64,000 bases of DNA, from positions 45,088,175 to 45,152,174 of the forward strand of contig OX381705.1 in the NCBI GenBank assembly GCA_947462335.1. The letters run 5' to 3'. The stretch is from Harmothoe impar (taxonomy: Eukaryota; Annelida; Polychaeta; Phyllodocida; Polynoidae). The notes under the pieces are model-generated. The model saw only the letters and a list, made by a program, of their open reading frames with translations, was not told where the DNA came from and made no database searches. The stretch's first letter is position 1; each line of letters opens with the position of its first letter. The translations under genes and the position numbers were made by a program. This document shows positions 1 through 10,210 of the stretch, one piece after another.

Positions 1-2
1 AC

Positions 3-1649
3 GACTCCTGTGTTAGGGGGGAATGTACTTGTGTTCACTACATAGGGGGCAGGCTTGCCAGTTTAAAGCCCTGTAGAGCTGCGGACTATCTGTATGGTTT
101 CAACCCTGTAACCACCATCACCGACTCACAGTGTCACTACCTGTGGTCAGGACTTACCTCGGGCTTTAAAATCGTGGATGACGATTGTCCAGCCGCATAT
201 GAGTGTGGCAACTATGAGTCCATCTTGAGTGGCCCTTTTGGAGGCCAAATGACTGATATCATCCGCCAGGAGCTCCTGGAGGAGAAAGTGTCTAGAGTCC
301 CCTATAAGCCCACTTGTATCCACTCACTAGGGGCGGTGGAGAAAGCAAACGGGAAGCTCCGGCCCATAACTGACTGCAGCCGCCCCAAGTCAGGCTGCAT
401 AAACAGTTACATGAAGACGACCTACAAGCCATTTGTGTACAACTCAGTCCAGGATGTAGTCAACATACTACACCCTATGGACCATATGTGTGTCGTAGAT
501 ATATCGTCAGCGTACCGCTCTGTCAACGTCCACGCTTCTCAAGTGGATTTCCAGGGTTTCTCCTGGGATGCTGGTGAGGGCCCGGAACTGTTTGTTGATG
601 CCAGGTTGTGCTTCGGTCTCCGTTCAGCGCCCAATATCTTCAGCGCTATATCTGACTTTGTGGTCGCCATAGTGAAGTTGCATGGCGTACACAATGTCAT
701 CAACTATCTTGACGACTTCATAATAGTAGCGGACACCTACCAGGAGTGCCTACGTCAAAGAAATATCCTCACCGACACTTTGGGTTTCCTAGGTTTCACT
801 GTGTCCTGGAATAAGGTCACCGACCCCTCGAGGCGCACCACCTTTCTCGGCATTACAATAGACAGTGTTGACATGAGTCTCAGTCTGCCTCAGGCCAAGC
901 TAGACAGTCTCAAGTCCTCCATTCAAGCTGTCTACAGTGACTCTTACATCAGCAAGAAAACCCTCCAGAGCATTGGGGGCCAGATGAGCTTCTGTTCTAC
1001 AGTCATCAAAGGGGGCCGGACCTTCAGTCGGCGTCTCTTTGACATGTGCATGGGCGCCAACAGGAGAGGCATGGTCAAAGTCAAGAGAGACATTCAGAAG
1101 GACTTCCAATGGTGGATCAACTTTTGTGAAGTCTTCAATGGCCGCGCCCTCATACCCAAACCAGCTGCTCACACCCCCATCACCTCTGACTCATCTTCCA
1201 AAGGTTTCGGGGCATGGTGTGGTAAAGACTGGCTATATGGCAAGTGGAAGGATATACCTGAGTTCGACTTCCACTCAAGCTGTTCACACCATGTTGCTGG
1301 CCCACTCTCTCACCCAGTGGAGAAAAACATTAATGTCTATGAGCTTTGGCCCGTGCTCGTAGGCATTAAGCGCTGGGGGTCGGCACTCAAAGACTGCCAA
1401 GTGACCATCGTCACCGACAACATGCAGGTGTTGGCGATGATCAACACCGGCCGCAGCCATAACCACACCTGCATGTTGTGGTTGCGTGACCTGTATTGGT
1501 GTTGCTTCTGCATGAACATCGACCTCCATGCGATCTACATTCGCTCCAAGGACAATCACCTTGCTGATGCCCTTTCTAGGCTAGCCTACAAAGGTGTCCC
1601 CAAGAAGTGTAAGGACCTCCTGGCTGCCAAACTAATGTGCTGCTATTGA
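3..1649 (+). CDS. DIRS retrotransposon reverse transcriptase / RNase H (5'-partial)
   Basis: The protein copies element RNA into DNA and degrades the RNA template. The frame is open from the window edge with no stop, so it continues to the left; the first in-frame GTG (174) is not a real start. The RT region includes KANGKLRPITD (finger), VVDISSAYRSV (motif A), FGLRSAPNIFS (motif B) and the catalytic YLDDF (Tyr codon at 705). An RNase H-like domain follows: TSDSSSKGFGAWCG, an NVYELWPV glutamate, IVTDNMQV, and SKDNHLADALSRL near the C-terminus. The stop is TGA at 1647-1649. About 548 codons are visible and all expected acidic catalytic residues are present. Retroelement RT identity is certain; DIRS is preferred because of the downstream recombinase. 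Confidence 0.9.
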   Translation, partial: DSCVRGECTCVHYIGGRLASLKPCRAADYLYGFNPVTTITDSQCHYLWSGLTSGFKIVDDDCPAAYECGNYESILSGPFGGQMTDIIRQELLEEKVSRVPYKPTCIHSLGAVEKANGKLRPITDCSRPKSGCINSYMKTTYKPFVYNSVQDVVNILHPMDHMCVVDISSAYRSVNVHASQVDFQGFSWDAGEGPELFVDARLCFGLRSAPNIFSAISDFVVAIVKLHGVHNVINYLDDFIIVADTYQECLRQRNILTDTLGFLGFTVSWNKVTDPSRRTTFLGITIDSVDMSLSLPQAKLDSLKSSIQAVYSDSYISKKTLQSIGGQMSFCSTVIKGGRTFSRRLFDMCMGANRRGMVKVKRDIQKDFQWWINFCEVFNGRALIPKPAAHTPITSDSSSKGFGAWCGKDWLYGKWKDIPEFDFHSSCSHHVAGPLSHPVEKNINVYELWPVLVGIKRWGSALKDCQVTIVTDNMQVLAMINTGRSHNHTCMLWLRDLYWCCFCMNIDLHAIYIRSKDNHLADALSRLAYKGVPKKCKDLLAAKLMCCY

Positions 1650-2600
1650 TTTCCAGGTGCTTCGGTCCATGAGCTTCAAGTTCTACAAGAGTCGTTTCAG
1701 CGGGCGGCCCTAGCTCCTGCTACCAGAAGGGCTAGGAAGTTCCAGATGCGGACATATTATTCTACCTCCCACCATTCCCCTGCTCTTCAAAACAAGCATG
1801 CCTCTATGTAACTCACCTGGCCTCCAGGTTATCACCAACCTCTGTGGCCTCCTACATGTCCGCTGTATGGTCCTACCAGCGTGCAAAGGGCCTACCATCT
1901 TATGAGAATGACTATGTACTCCATGCTACTCTTAGGGGTATTGCTCGGAAGAGGTCTAAACCAAAGGTGGTAAGGTACGCCATAACTCCAGCGGATCTTA
2001 CTGCCATGTACAAGTTTGTCGACTTGCGCCATTCCTCTGACTTAGTCTTCTGGGCAGCCCTAGTTCTCTCATTCAGAGGTCTACTCAGAAAATCCCATGT
2101 CACCCCCTCCCCCCATTGCATCAGGGCGGGGGACATCACCTTCAAGCCTGACTATTTAGTGCTGACCGTTAGATCGTCCAAGACGGATCAGTTCGGGCAG
2201 AGTCCTCAGGTGGTGACTGTTAAATCCACCTGTGGTTCTCCACTATGCCCGGTCAGTCTGTTGAAGAAGGTATTCAACCTCAGGCGGCCATCGCCTAGGG
2301 ACTATGTGTTTACCCTCAAGTCATCTGAGGGCCTTATTCCAATGCCCTACACCTACTACAACTCCAAGCTGAAGCGTCTGGCAGGCAAGGTGGGCCTTGA
2401 CTCTCGTCTAGTATCAACCCACTCCGTACGTAAGGCACGGGGGCGCCACCTACCTGCAATCGCTCAATCTGCCTCTGGACCCCATCAAATCCAAAGGCAA
2501 CTGGAAGTCGGACTGTGTACAAGTGTACCTTCACCCTTCCGTGGCCCATAAGCTGTCTAAGGATGACATTGTGGCCAGGGACTTGGTCAACTACCTCTGA
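1650..2600 (+). pseudogene. DIRS tyrosine recombinase, broken by two frameshifts
   Basis: This would be the recombinase that joins the circular DIRS cDNA into the genome. The N-terminal part (AALAPATRRA region) is in the RT frame and runs to a stop at 1809-1811. Around 1740-1800 the similarity moves to another frame, which carries the core: LSFRGLLRKSH (first catalytic Arg), VRSSKTDQFG (Lys) and THSVR (His-x-x-Arg). At about 2430-2445 it shifts back, and the last part holds NWKSDCVQVYL with the expected Trp and the Tyr nucleophile, ending at TGA 2598-2600. The two shifts compensate each other. Every catalytic residue survives in one frame or another, but no single frame encodes a functional enzyme. 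Confidence 0.82.
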
Positions 2601-2643
2601 GACTGTGTCTGTGTTTTGGCCGGTTCATTGGGCAAAGATTTCT

Positions 2644-2736
2644 GTGTCCGTCGATTTTTAAAACGCCTGTGTCGCGCGTGTCGATTTTTAAAAGGGCCGT
2701 GTCGCACGTGCCGATTTTTACCCATGTAGAGGCACA
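2644..2736 (+). repeat. DIRS 3' terminal short tandem repeat
   Basis: Three degenerate units of about 30-35 bp share GTGTCGATTTTTAAAA and end in TTTTTACCCATGTAGAGG. The same motif and the same ending occur at 48553-48738 without any ORF. Its position just after the recombinase stop suggests it is the right terminal region of the DIRS family. Confidence 0.65.
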
Positions 2737-2841
2737 TAGTATAGGCCTATATTTTTTTTGTAAGTTCTGTCGGATCACATCTTTAATACCCCTGGTAGTT
2801 ATCATTGACTTGTGCTCTGCTGTGCCACAGAAGTGAGAGTA

Positions 2842-3020
2842 CCGTATTCGACGTAATAAGCGCCCCGGGCGCTTATAAAATTATTTTTATGGGGTTTTAG
2901 CACTTAAGAGTTTAATTGCCTCCAAAAGTGTGAATATTTGACCCTTTGTTCTAATTTTAAAATGTCCCAAAAAGGCGGGGGCGCTTATTAGGGGGAGGGC
3001 GCTTATTACGTCGGATACGG
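2842..3020. mobile_element. TA-flanked MITE, 179 bp
   Basis: The left end CCGTATTCGACGTAATAAGC and the right end are inverted repeats over 24 bp with a single mismatch. TA dinucleotides flank both ends (2840-2841 and 3021-3022). The interior is non-coding. TA duplication and a short length fit a non-autonomous Tc1/mariner-like element. A degenerate piece of the same end occurs next to 51014, and the 42449-42671 element has a related terminus. Confidence 0.8.
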
Positions 3021-3157
3021 TATATCTAAATACCGGTACTTAAGTATATTTTATCAAAAGAAAAAAAGCTGCCCACTTTGCATGCAAAAAATACATGTAA
3101 ATTACATTCATTTTAAAGTGACGGTGGCAAGTGAGGTAAGGTGAAGTTTATATCCAA

Positions 3158-3351
3158 GGCCAAAAAAAAAAAAAGCTTTGTTTCAGGTCACCCGACCGAC
3201 CCTATGTAAACAGGGCCGACCCTACGTTTTTTTTATGCAATTGTGAAGACATTTTTATATTTTTACACTTTTTGGGGGTAAATTTTAGTTTTTCAAAAGT
3301 TTTGAAAAAAATCTTCCCATTTTCATACTTTTTTGGGTCAATCTTAGGGTT

Positions 3352-3384
<33 letters not shown>

Positions 3385-3449
3385 CCGACCTACCGACCCT
3401 AGAGTTTCATCCCATGTTACCTGAAACAAAACTTTTTTTTTATTTGGCC
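3158..3449. mobile_element. Palindromic element, AT-rich core
   Basis: The ends are inverted: GGCC plus an A run and TTTGTTTCAGG on the left, CCTGAAACAAA plus a T run and GGCC on the right. Inside, GACCGACCCTA near the left end and TACCGACCCTAG near the right end lie in the same orientation. The centre is poly-A and poly-T rich. There is no coding potential. It is probably a MITE or foldback element; no clear target duplication is seen. Confidence 0.6.
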
Positions 3450-4785
3450 CAATAAGAAATAATACCCCAATTTTTTTTATTTTGTATATATACGGGTAGA
3501 TACTTAACTTTTCCAGCCATGGGCCACCCGGGCCCGGAGCCTCAGGAACCTATGGGCCTGCACCTAATACTGTGTGCCCAGAATATATGTTTCAGTTGTG
3601 TTAAAGAAAAAAAATCATCAGATGACATTTTAGAACGGTCAACATATTAGACGGGCAACCTCAGAATAGCCCCAAATTTGAAGTTATCCTTGTCATTGTT
3701 ACATAGTTTTACATAAGATTACAGTCACTGTATATGAATGCACAAGTGCTGTTCACATGCGCTGGTCAAATATGCCACCAGATCAAATACGTCACCATTT
3801 GCACCTGCATCATTTTCGTGAGACAAAGTCATATTTGTCAAATGGTAGCGTATACACATATATAGAGGACTGGTACTAGTCTAAGTCACTTTCTGCACTG
3901 TGTGACAATGGCCAATTAGTTGCCATACCAGCCAGATAGCAGAGATGCTGTTACATTGACATCAGTTTTAATACTGATAATTATGCAAAATATCAGGGGA
4001 ATTCCCTCATCCTAGTCAGTCATTTTTTTAAAATTTTCATCCATGGTACATATTGTTATTTCTATTCATAAATATGTCTGGACCTGAGAAAGTGATGTCA
4101 CCCAGACCCTGAGACCCGCCCATCCCCATGTCACTTTTTGTCACTTAACCCAAAGACCCAGCCACCCCCTAGCAGGTGACGTCATTTGTGAACGTCCCCT
4201 AAAATAGGGAGAAATATGCCCTGTTGTGAGCGAAAAAGCCCATGCTTTACCAGAGAGGCTTCAAAGAAAGATTCCCAGCACGGCAGGGGGGGGGGAGGTG
4301 GTGGCGAAACATGTCAATCCCTCAGGGCGGGGCATTATTAGAATAAAGCACGTTCAAGCTTTATTTTTTAAAATGCTACACTAGGTTTCCATGGATATTA
4401 AAGATTTTACCAGTAGGAGTATCAGATGAGTCTAAGCATAGAAGTATAGTACTCTCTTTACTTTCTATACATGTAGTACAAACAACTACTGGAGTGGTGA
4501 GCCCCCTGGGTGGCATTGGCGAGGCGAAAATAGCCACCACCACTCGCCGTAAGGTTATCACTGACGTCACATATTATGCACACAAACACTACTGTTGATA
4601 GGCTGTCATAAATCGGTGTTAACAAGCAATTGCTGCATTGTAGACGTGTGTTTTTAGATAAACAACAGACTCTAGAGCAAGTCTACTATCAACACACGTT
4701 ACTGTGTAGCCCTATACCCATTCTCTGTAGAATGTACCAATCTGAATGTATGTCTAGATTGGTAGCCGGCTTGTGCAAGCTTGTT
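3450..4785. other. AT-rich non-coding stretch
   Basis: I see no exon, RNA gene or clear repeat here, apart from short A/T runs and one G run near 4287-4296. The missing 5' exons of CDO1 could lie here or further left; I searched by eye for the conserved N-terminal residues and did not find them. Confidence 0.5.
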
Positions 4786-5837
4786 GACTCAGGGTAAATT
4801 AACCCTGAGTAATATACATCTACTCATTTTGCGTTTTAAGACAATTTTGAGACATGGGAGAACGCTTGTCTTTCAGTTGTTATTCGACATAGACAAACAG
4901 GGGAAAAATGAAGACATAGGCAAGATCTGGTAACACAATATTCCTTCGAATTTTTTTTTTTAAATCTCATTTTTTCTTTGTGATATTCAACTGCGATCTT
5001 TAACATTTTTTTTCTCTCTTTCGCTATTATGTAAATGTACTAAAAATAATCTACCCTCGGTAATGGCCGACCATAGGCTCCAAGGCATTTTTTTTTTTTG
5101 TGGAAGATAGAAATGATATTTTGAACCAATTTGGTGTCATTTCTCTCTTCTACCCCTAAACCGGGCGAAAACTGGACATGTTCTATGGTAACAAATTAGG
5201 TGACGGGATGACTGTACACTATAATGTATGCCAGAGACGTAAAAACATTGAATGAAGTGATATTAAGTCCCAGGGGGGGGGGGGGCCACTCCCTATTAGT
5301 CCTATAGTAACTATGTCCGTACATGAAACTGCGGGGAAGGGGTCCTTCTTCGGTCACATTGGTGGGTCCAGCTGGGCTACTTTAATTTAAATTTAATTTA
5401 ATTTAGCTTTTTAGTTCTCTCTCCACCAGTAAGAGATATGGTGGCGCCACTAGCAGTTGTCATACTCCACAAGAAGTCAATGAGACAGCACAACAGTCCC
5501 ACAGCGACAGTGACACCGTATCTCCGCCGTTTATCGTCCGATCAACTCACTTTTTGATAGGGACAAAAGGCAGTACATGCTCGCAGCCTGCAACTGTCGC
5601 CCACACCCACCTGCACACCCACACCCACCTGCTCACCCACACCCACCTGCTGGCCTAAAATGGAATAACATACATGTATGACACATGACTTGAGGGTACT
5701 TTTTAACGAGGAATTCATTTCTGATGCCAGAATTGACCAATGAATGATTATAAGGGAGTACTATATCTAAGTACATGATGAGCTCCAGCTCCAGCTTACC
5801 CTGAGTCATCTGTGAGGCCACTCACACGCTCAATCTT
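4786..5837 (+). repeat. ~1.05 kb dispersed repeat, copy 1 (inverted partner at 42.4-43.5 kb)
   Basis: From GACTCAGGGTAA at 4786 to ACTCACACGCTCAATCTT near 5837 this stretch matches 42359-43506 in reverse complement. Shared blocks are AATATTCCTTCGAA with CTGCGATCTT, the paired TTTCTCTCTT segments, a TTTAGCTTTTTAG block, the GGCGCCACT block, a CACCCACACCCACCTG minisatellite (5598-5650) and the CCAGCTTACCCTGAGTCATC segment. This copy lacks the MITE found in its partner and so keeps the empty site (TTATAATCA in antisense, near 5750). Ends are approximate and the family is unknown; short ORFs across it are not genes. Confidence 0.75.
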
Positions 5838-6623
5838 GGTTATACCTTCAGATATCAGATCTCAAGAGTTAGACATTTGATCATTTTCATCTAACTCAGA
5901 CACTTGTACGATGAAAATGCTTCTGGACCATCTGTTACCATGTGATATTGCAGTGACGTTTTATACAGACAATAATTTACCCATATAGGATGCCTAATAG
6001 CTTCTGGCATGAACGGCTCAGCCGTATATGGTGTAACATATTGGAGCATACAGATGATCAATATCGGTATGCTTTTTTTGTGTGTTAGGCCACACTTTAA
6101 AAAAAAATCTGTTTCCGGTGGAACAGCCGGGTGAGATTATTAACCAGGCCACCCGGCTTTTTTTTAATGCTTTTTTTAGAATTTGTTGTAGAACAATTCA
6201 AACTGTATTTTCACTGATATATGTTATGTAACACATATCAATGAGTGCCATGCACAGTGTATTGGATTAAGCAGCGAACTATATTTGAGACGGAGTCCAG
6301 GAGAACATGTTGTAGAGTAAATTGGAGTCTTAAGTATGATCCTACATTTGGCTGCACGCACACCCGCTATTCATTGTACCTTCCAAGCTTGTAGCAGCCG
6401 GGCTAGCCTTTGATAATAGAAACAAAACATTCTCTTCACGACAGGACCGATACTTGTAAATAACAGCTGTGTGTGCATAAGGTGATCAGACCTACAACTT
6501 TGTGTTTTGTAGCTAAACAGGGAGAAGCAAAACACATTGTGCAAACAGAGTATTTAAAAAAACTTGCATATATATATATATTAATCTTGATCATAATAGA
6601 AATCCTTGCTGTCCATATTCCAG
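5838..6623 (+). other. CDO1: Upstream intron/flank of CDO1 exons
   Basis: This stretch ends at the acceptor CATATTCCAG (6614-6623). It must be intronic because the following exon begins inside a codon. It contains the dispersed repeat at 6088-6158 and a (TA) run near 6570. No preceding exon was recognised. Confidence 0.5.
6088..6158 (-). repeat. Dispersed repeat with CCACCGGAAACAG core, copy 1
   Basis: The reverse complement (CACCCGGCTG, TTCCACCGGAAACAG, a T run, AAAGTGTGGCC) matches 11544-11619 on the plus strand. Both carry inverted GCCGGG and CACCCG words, suggesting a foldback end. No TSD is seen. Confidence 0.6.
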
Positions 6624-6865
6624 ATATACACGGAATTTGGTCGATGAGGGCAATGGCAAGTTCAACCTAATGGCGTTGTGCTGGGGTGAGCGCATGGGGT
6701 CCTCGATCCACGACCACATGGACGCCCACTGCTTTGTCAAGGTCCTGGACGGCCAACTCATGGAAACCATGTTCAACTGGCCATCAGAATCCTCAGACGA
6801 ACAGGTCCCGATGGACAAGATTGGCACCGAGACATACAGTAAAGATGGCGTAGCCTACATAAATG
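6624..6865 (+). CDS. CDO1: CDO1 exon carrying Arg60-equivalent, HxH and crosslink Cys
   Basis: The acceptor is ATTCCAG and the donor AATG|GTAAGT. The exon enters with one base of a split codon and leaves with one (G|AC, Asp). It encodes [16 protein letters not shown], then SSIHDH (His codons 6709 and 6715) and AHC (Cys codon 6730), and ends at VAYIN. The same split and residues occur at this point in the vertebrate protein. Confidence 0.95.
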
Positions 6866-8148
6866 GTAAGTACTCTTTTCTAGGTTGCAGCATGTTAAGT
6901 CGGTAATGGTTTACATTTACTGTTGCTCATATAATAGGAGATATTATTAAATAGTGGTGTTATGCCTTCCTGTATTGAATATAGATTATAGGCTTAGAAA
7001 ATTGAGAGAACTTTAAAGAAACTTATGACCTTTGGCTGCTTTAGCTATTAAAGGGTCGAGACTACAGTCAAGTGTCCATTGTTTTGCCAGATGACGTGCC
7101 ATCTGCCATAAGAATAGACAATCAGATATATTGGTGAAGAACAAAAGAAAAGTCCACCATATCTATTTATAAGATAGTAAATTCATCTGATATAGCTGTA
7201 AATGTCAAGTGGGTCTAGTAGCTGAACCACAGCCATCAAAGTCCAATGTATTGTTGTAGTCTCTTATATAGTATGTTAATCATATTTATCACATCGATAT
7301 ACATGCACACTTAACCCTTTATCCTTGTTTTTTGTAGACGAGATGGGTCTGCACCGTATGGAGAACCCCTCCCACACAGACGGTACAGTCACCCTCCACC
7401 TGTACGTCCCGCCCTTCAACTCGTGTAACTGTTTTGACGAGAAAACCGGCCACAAAAACGAAGTCAAGGTGACCTTCTGGTCCAAGTTCGGCGAGCGGAC
7501 GCCCTTCACATCAGTGAGTGTCACTTTTAGATACGCACAAAGATACACTTACCAATATTGAAACAAATGCTATACATTTCGTACCAGTAAATGTCATGGA
7601 CATCTTGTGTACGACACATGTCACGTGCACCACAGGAAGTGGGGTGGGGGTTGTAGAATGTTGTTTTTGGAAAAAAAAACACCTTAAATTTATACTTTTT
7701 TTTCTTGTTTCAACAAGTATTCCAAATTACAGTAATGAGCAGGGGCTCTTATAATTATATAGCTAGTTATACAATTATACAGATATAGTGAGCTTTTCCC
7801 GGTTTAATTAATACAGTAATAACAGGGGCTATGGGGGTTCTTCTGTACTCGTCTCACTAGAGTACTGGCAGGTTCCATTAAAAAAAAACAGTTCATATAA
7901 TGAATAAGTTCATATATAATGAATATTTTCTCTGGGTCACCATAATTATCCATGAGTGTTGCTAGACGCTATCTGCATACCTTGTTAATTATATATGTAT
8001 TTTCTTTTTCTTTTCAATAGTTAATACCCAAGTGAATATACACATGTAGTAGCTTATAAATTAGGTATACCTTGAAACTAAAATAAGTTCTGGTTATGTT
8101 GTGTCTTTACAGAATGCTTGTGCGGCACCTGTCCCGGAAAACAATTAA
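6624..8148 (+). CDS. CDO1: Cysteine dioxygenase type 1 (5'-partial, three exons)
   Basis: This cytosolic non-haem iron enzyme oxidises L-cysteine to cysteine sulfinic acid, the first step toward taurine, sulfate and pyruvate. Exons are 6624-6865, 7338-7513 and 8113-8148, joined in frame by GT-AG introns of 472 and 599 bp. The ~150 visible residues align without gaps to the C-terminal three quarters of mammalian CDO1 (200 aa). Conserved are the substrate Arg (YTRN), the iron ligands in IHDH and GLHR, the His and Tyr of LHLY, and the Cys of HC that forms the Cys-Tyr crosslink. The usual Ser before LHLY is Thr here (TVTLHLY). About 57 N-terminal codons are missing, in an unseen exon to the left. 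Only the 5' boundary is unresolved. Confidence 0.95.
7338..7513 (+). CDS. CDO1: CDO1 exon with third iron His and catalytic Tyr
   Basis: The acceptor is TTTGTAG and the donor ACATCA|GTGAGT. It encodes [10 protein letters not shown] (third iron ligand His), [11 protein letters not shown] (catalytic His and Tyr; Thr where mammals have Ser) and [20 protein letters not shown]. It leaves in phase 0 for the last small exon. Confidence 0.95.
8113..8148 (+). CDS. CDO1: CDO1 terminal mini-exon, 11 codons plus stop
   Basis: After the acceptor TCTTTACAG the phase-0 reading is [11 protein letters not shown] then TAA. Mammalian CDO1 ends in a similar short tail beginning N-A and ending E-N-N. The match of length, first residues and end supports this 36-base exon. 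Confidence 0.9.
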   Translation, partial: NACAAPVPENN

Positions 8149-10204
8149 GACGGCGGTTGGATGGCCCGGTATTTGGCATTACAGACACTGAATCCCGTGA
8201 CGTACTTACAAAGTACTGTAGGAGGAAGTATGACACACACCAGACTGATGGAGACGCTTTCTCCTACATGATATTCACGTGTGATATATTTGTACAAAGG
8301 CTGTTTTCACCACACCCGCTTCCCTCGGACCTAGAATAAGGACGGGTTCGGATATGAGGAAGTCATGAAGGACATCAATACGAAACACGGGCAGCTGATA
8401 TTTTTTATTTTGAATCCCTTCTGCTCTACGTGCAGTCCAACAGGGACCAAGCGCTTTTTGAGTTTGATTCTGACGTTTCTTCTGAAAATGACATGGCTAT
8501 GTCTGATAACTGACCAGCTTTTTCTCTGCGTGTTCTCTAATAGGGTTTGTATACGATAGAGTGGGTCGTTGCTATGGATGAGTGGCGTGACAGTCATTAT
8601 ACCTGCCTTCGGTTGTTGATAGCCGTGTTATCTTGATGAACAATCTTGTACACTTTATAGATGGGAGATTGCTGGATTGATATCACCTATCATTATGCAT
8701 TACTCACATCATGTCTAACCGGGAGATTGCTGGCGCTAAGAACGATGTCTGGCATGAATTTGTAAAGCGTTACAGATAGGCCTTTTCATAGGCCACTGAG
8801 ACTGTCGCTCACACTCATCAAAGACTGGCCGACTGTTGAGGTCTTTAATTTTAATATTTGTAACTAATCTGTTTTATTATGATATGTGTTGTCTCAGCTT
8901 CGCATGTACTACTGTTCAACCATGTTGTGGCAGTGTGTCTTATCCAACAAACTTTCTTCTATTACATTATACAATAGAATTATGATTAGGCAATGTTATG
9001 AAACATCTTCTGTTATTTAATTTTATAGTGGTTATGTATTGGAATTATGAAGTTTGTTGGTGCTAGCATTTCGTTCTTTGCCCTCTATGTCAAATGTCTA
9101 GTGTTGGCCATGTCTGTATACTTTGCAGTACACCGTCCTAATTGTTGCAGCCCTTTTCTTTACACCATCTGAGTGTACCTTTTAACATTTTCGCGAATTT
9201 TCTTAACTACTAAGTGTAAAGATTGATTATTACAAGCAACAACAATATATGGATAGAAGACAGTGTAAGGAATATTGGCTCGAGATGGATATAAAACTAA
9301 AGGTAAAGCATCATGCACTTTAGTTTTTTGCATAATTTAAGTGTTATGTTATTAACTTATAAACACAAGATGAAAACTACAAGTAGTAGCTCACATAAAA
9401 TGCACAGAGGCCAGTGGCGTGGGAAAGGAGTCCTTGGGCCCCCCGATAAATGATGCTTCCAACTCCTCTGAGAGGTCAATGACACCCAATTGCTAGGTGT
9501 CTCAGAGTAGTTGATGTATGTTCATAACGTAGTGCAGCATACATTAATGTAGCAGGTCATCCATTATTTGGTTGTTGACATGGTTCTGTTAGTTCTGAAT
9601 AGAAAATTCACCACTATGTGCTTACGAACATTTTTGGTTTGTGGCATCTACCACAACATCGAATTTTTTTCTAACGTATAACAAAAACATATTCATAGAG
9701 GTTAAAGGAAATATATGTACCAACCATATATTGAAACTCAAAGCTTAATATGGAGTTAACAGTTTGTCTTTTAAAGTTTAAAACCCTTGAACCTGCATAA
9801 TTCTCTATGTGCTATGTACAACAAATATACGATTCAGACATCACCATACTCATCAGTAAGAAAGTAAAATTAATCGGCTCAGCAGACTTAACAAGGTGTA
9901 TACCCGACGGAACCAATAGGCATGGTTGTTGATGAATACTGCTGCTAGATATGGATAGAAATAAATATCAAGAACTGCATTATGCACATTTTTAATCCCA
10001 ATTAGGGTACACTAAAATACGGTTGTGACTGATATTATAGATAACATCATTCCAAACGATTATTGACCATAACTAGCATCAATTAGATACTACCTGTGTC
10101 AATATGTGTTCCTCCCATGGTTGTTGGTGTTCAATACAAAATGGGTTTGATTCCGGTATACATGTATTAGGTAATGGTCTTGCTCAGTACTGATATCTGT
10201 ATTC

Positions 10205-10210
10205 AATAAA
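10205..10210 (+). promoter_or_regulatory. Candidate polyadenylation signal AATAAA
   Basis: AATAAA is followed by GT-rich sequence (GCCTGTTGTATTAATGTG), as at a cleavage site. It would give CDO1 a 3' UTR of about 2 kb. No other evidence ties it to the gene. Confidence 0.25.

Larger units (their letters stand above)
1..2736 (+). mobile_element. DIRS-type tyrosine-recombinase retrotransposon, 5' end outside window
   Basis: An RT-RNase H reading frame is followed by a tyrosine recombinase on the same strand, with no DDE integrase or protease. That order and content define the DIRS group of retrotransposons, which integrate with a tyrosine recombinase. After the recombinase stop at 2600 comes a short tail of GTGTCGATTTTTAAAA-type repeats (2644-2736). 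The same tail occurs alone near 48.7 kb, so I take about 2736 as the right end. The left end, including gag, lies outside the window. The RT frame is open but the recombinase is frameshifted, so this copy is probably dead though fairly young. The family assignment is from motifs only. Confidence 0.85.

Noticed and set aside
5633..5821. Short ORF shared with 42601-42789
   Set aside because: Both lie in copies of the same dispersed repeat; similarity is explained by DNA homology, and no start context or domain is seen.
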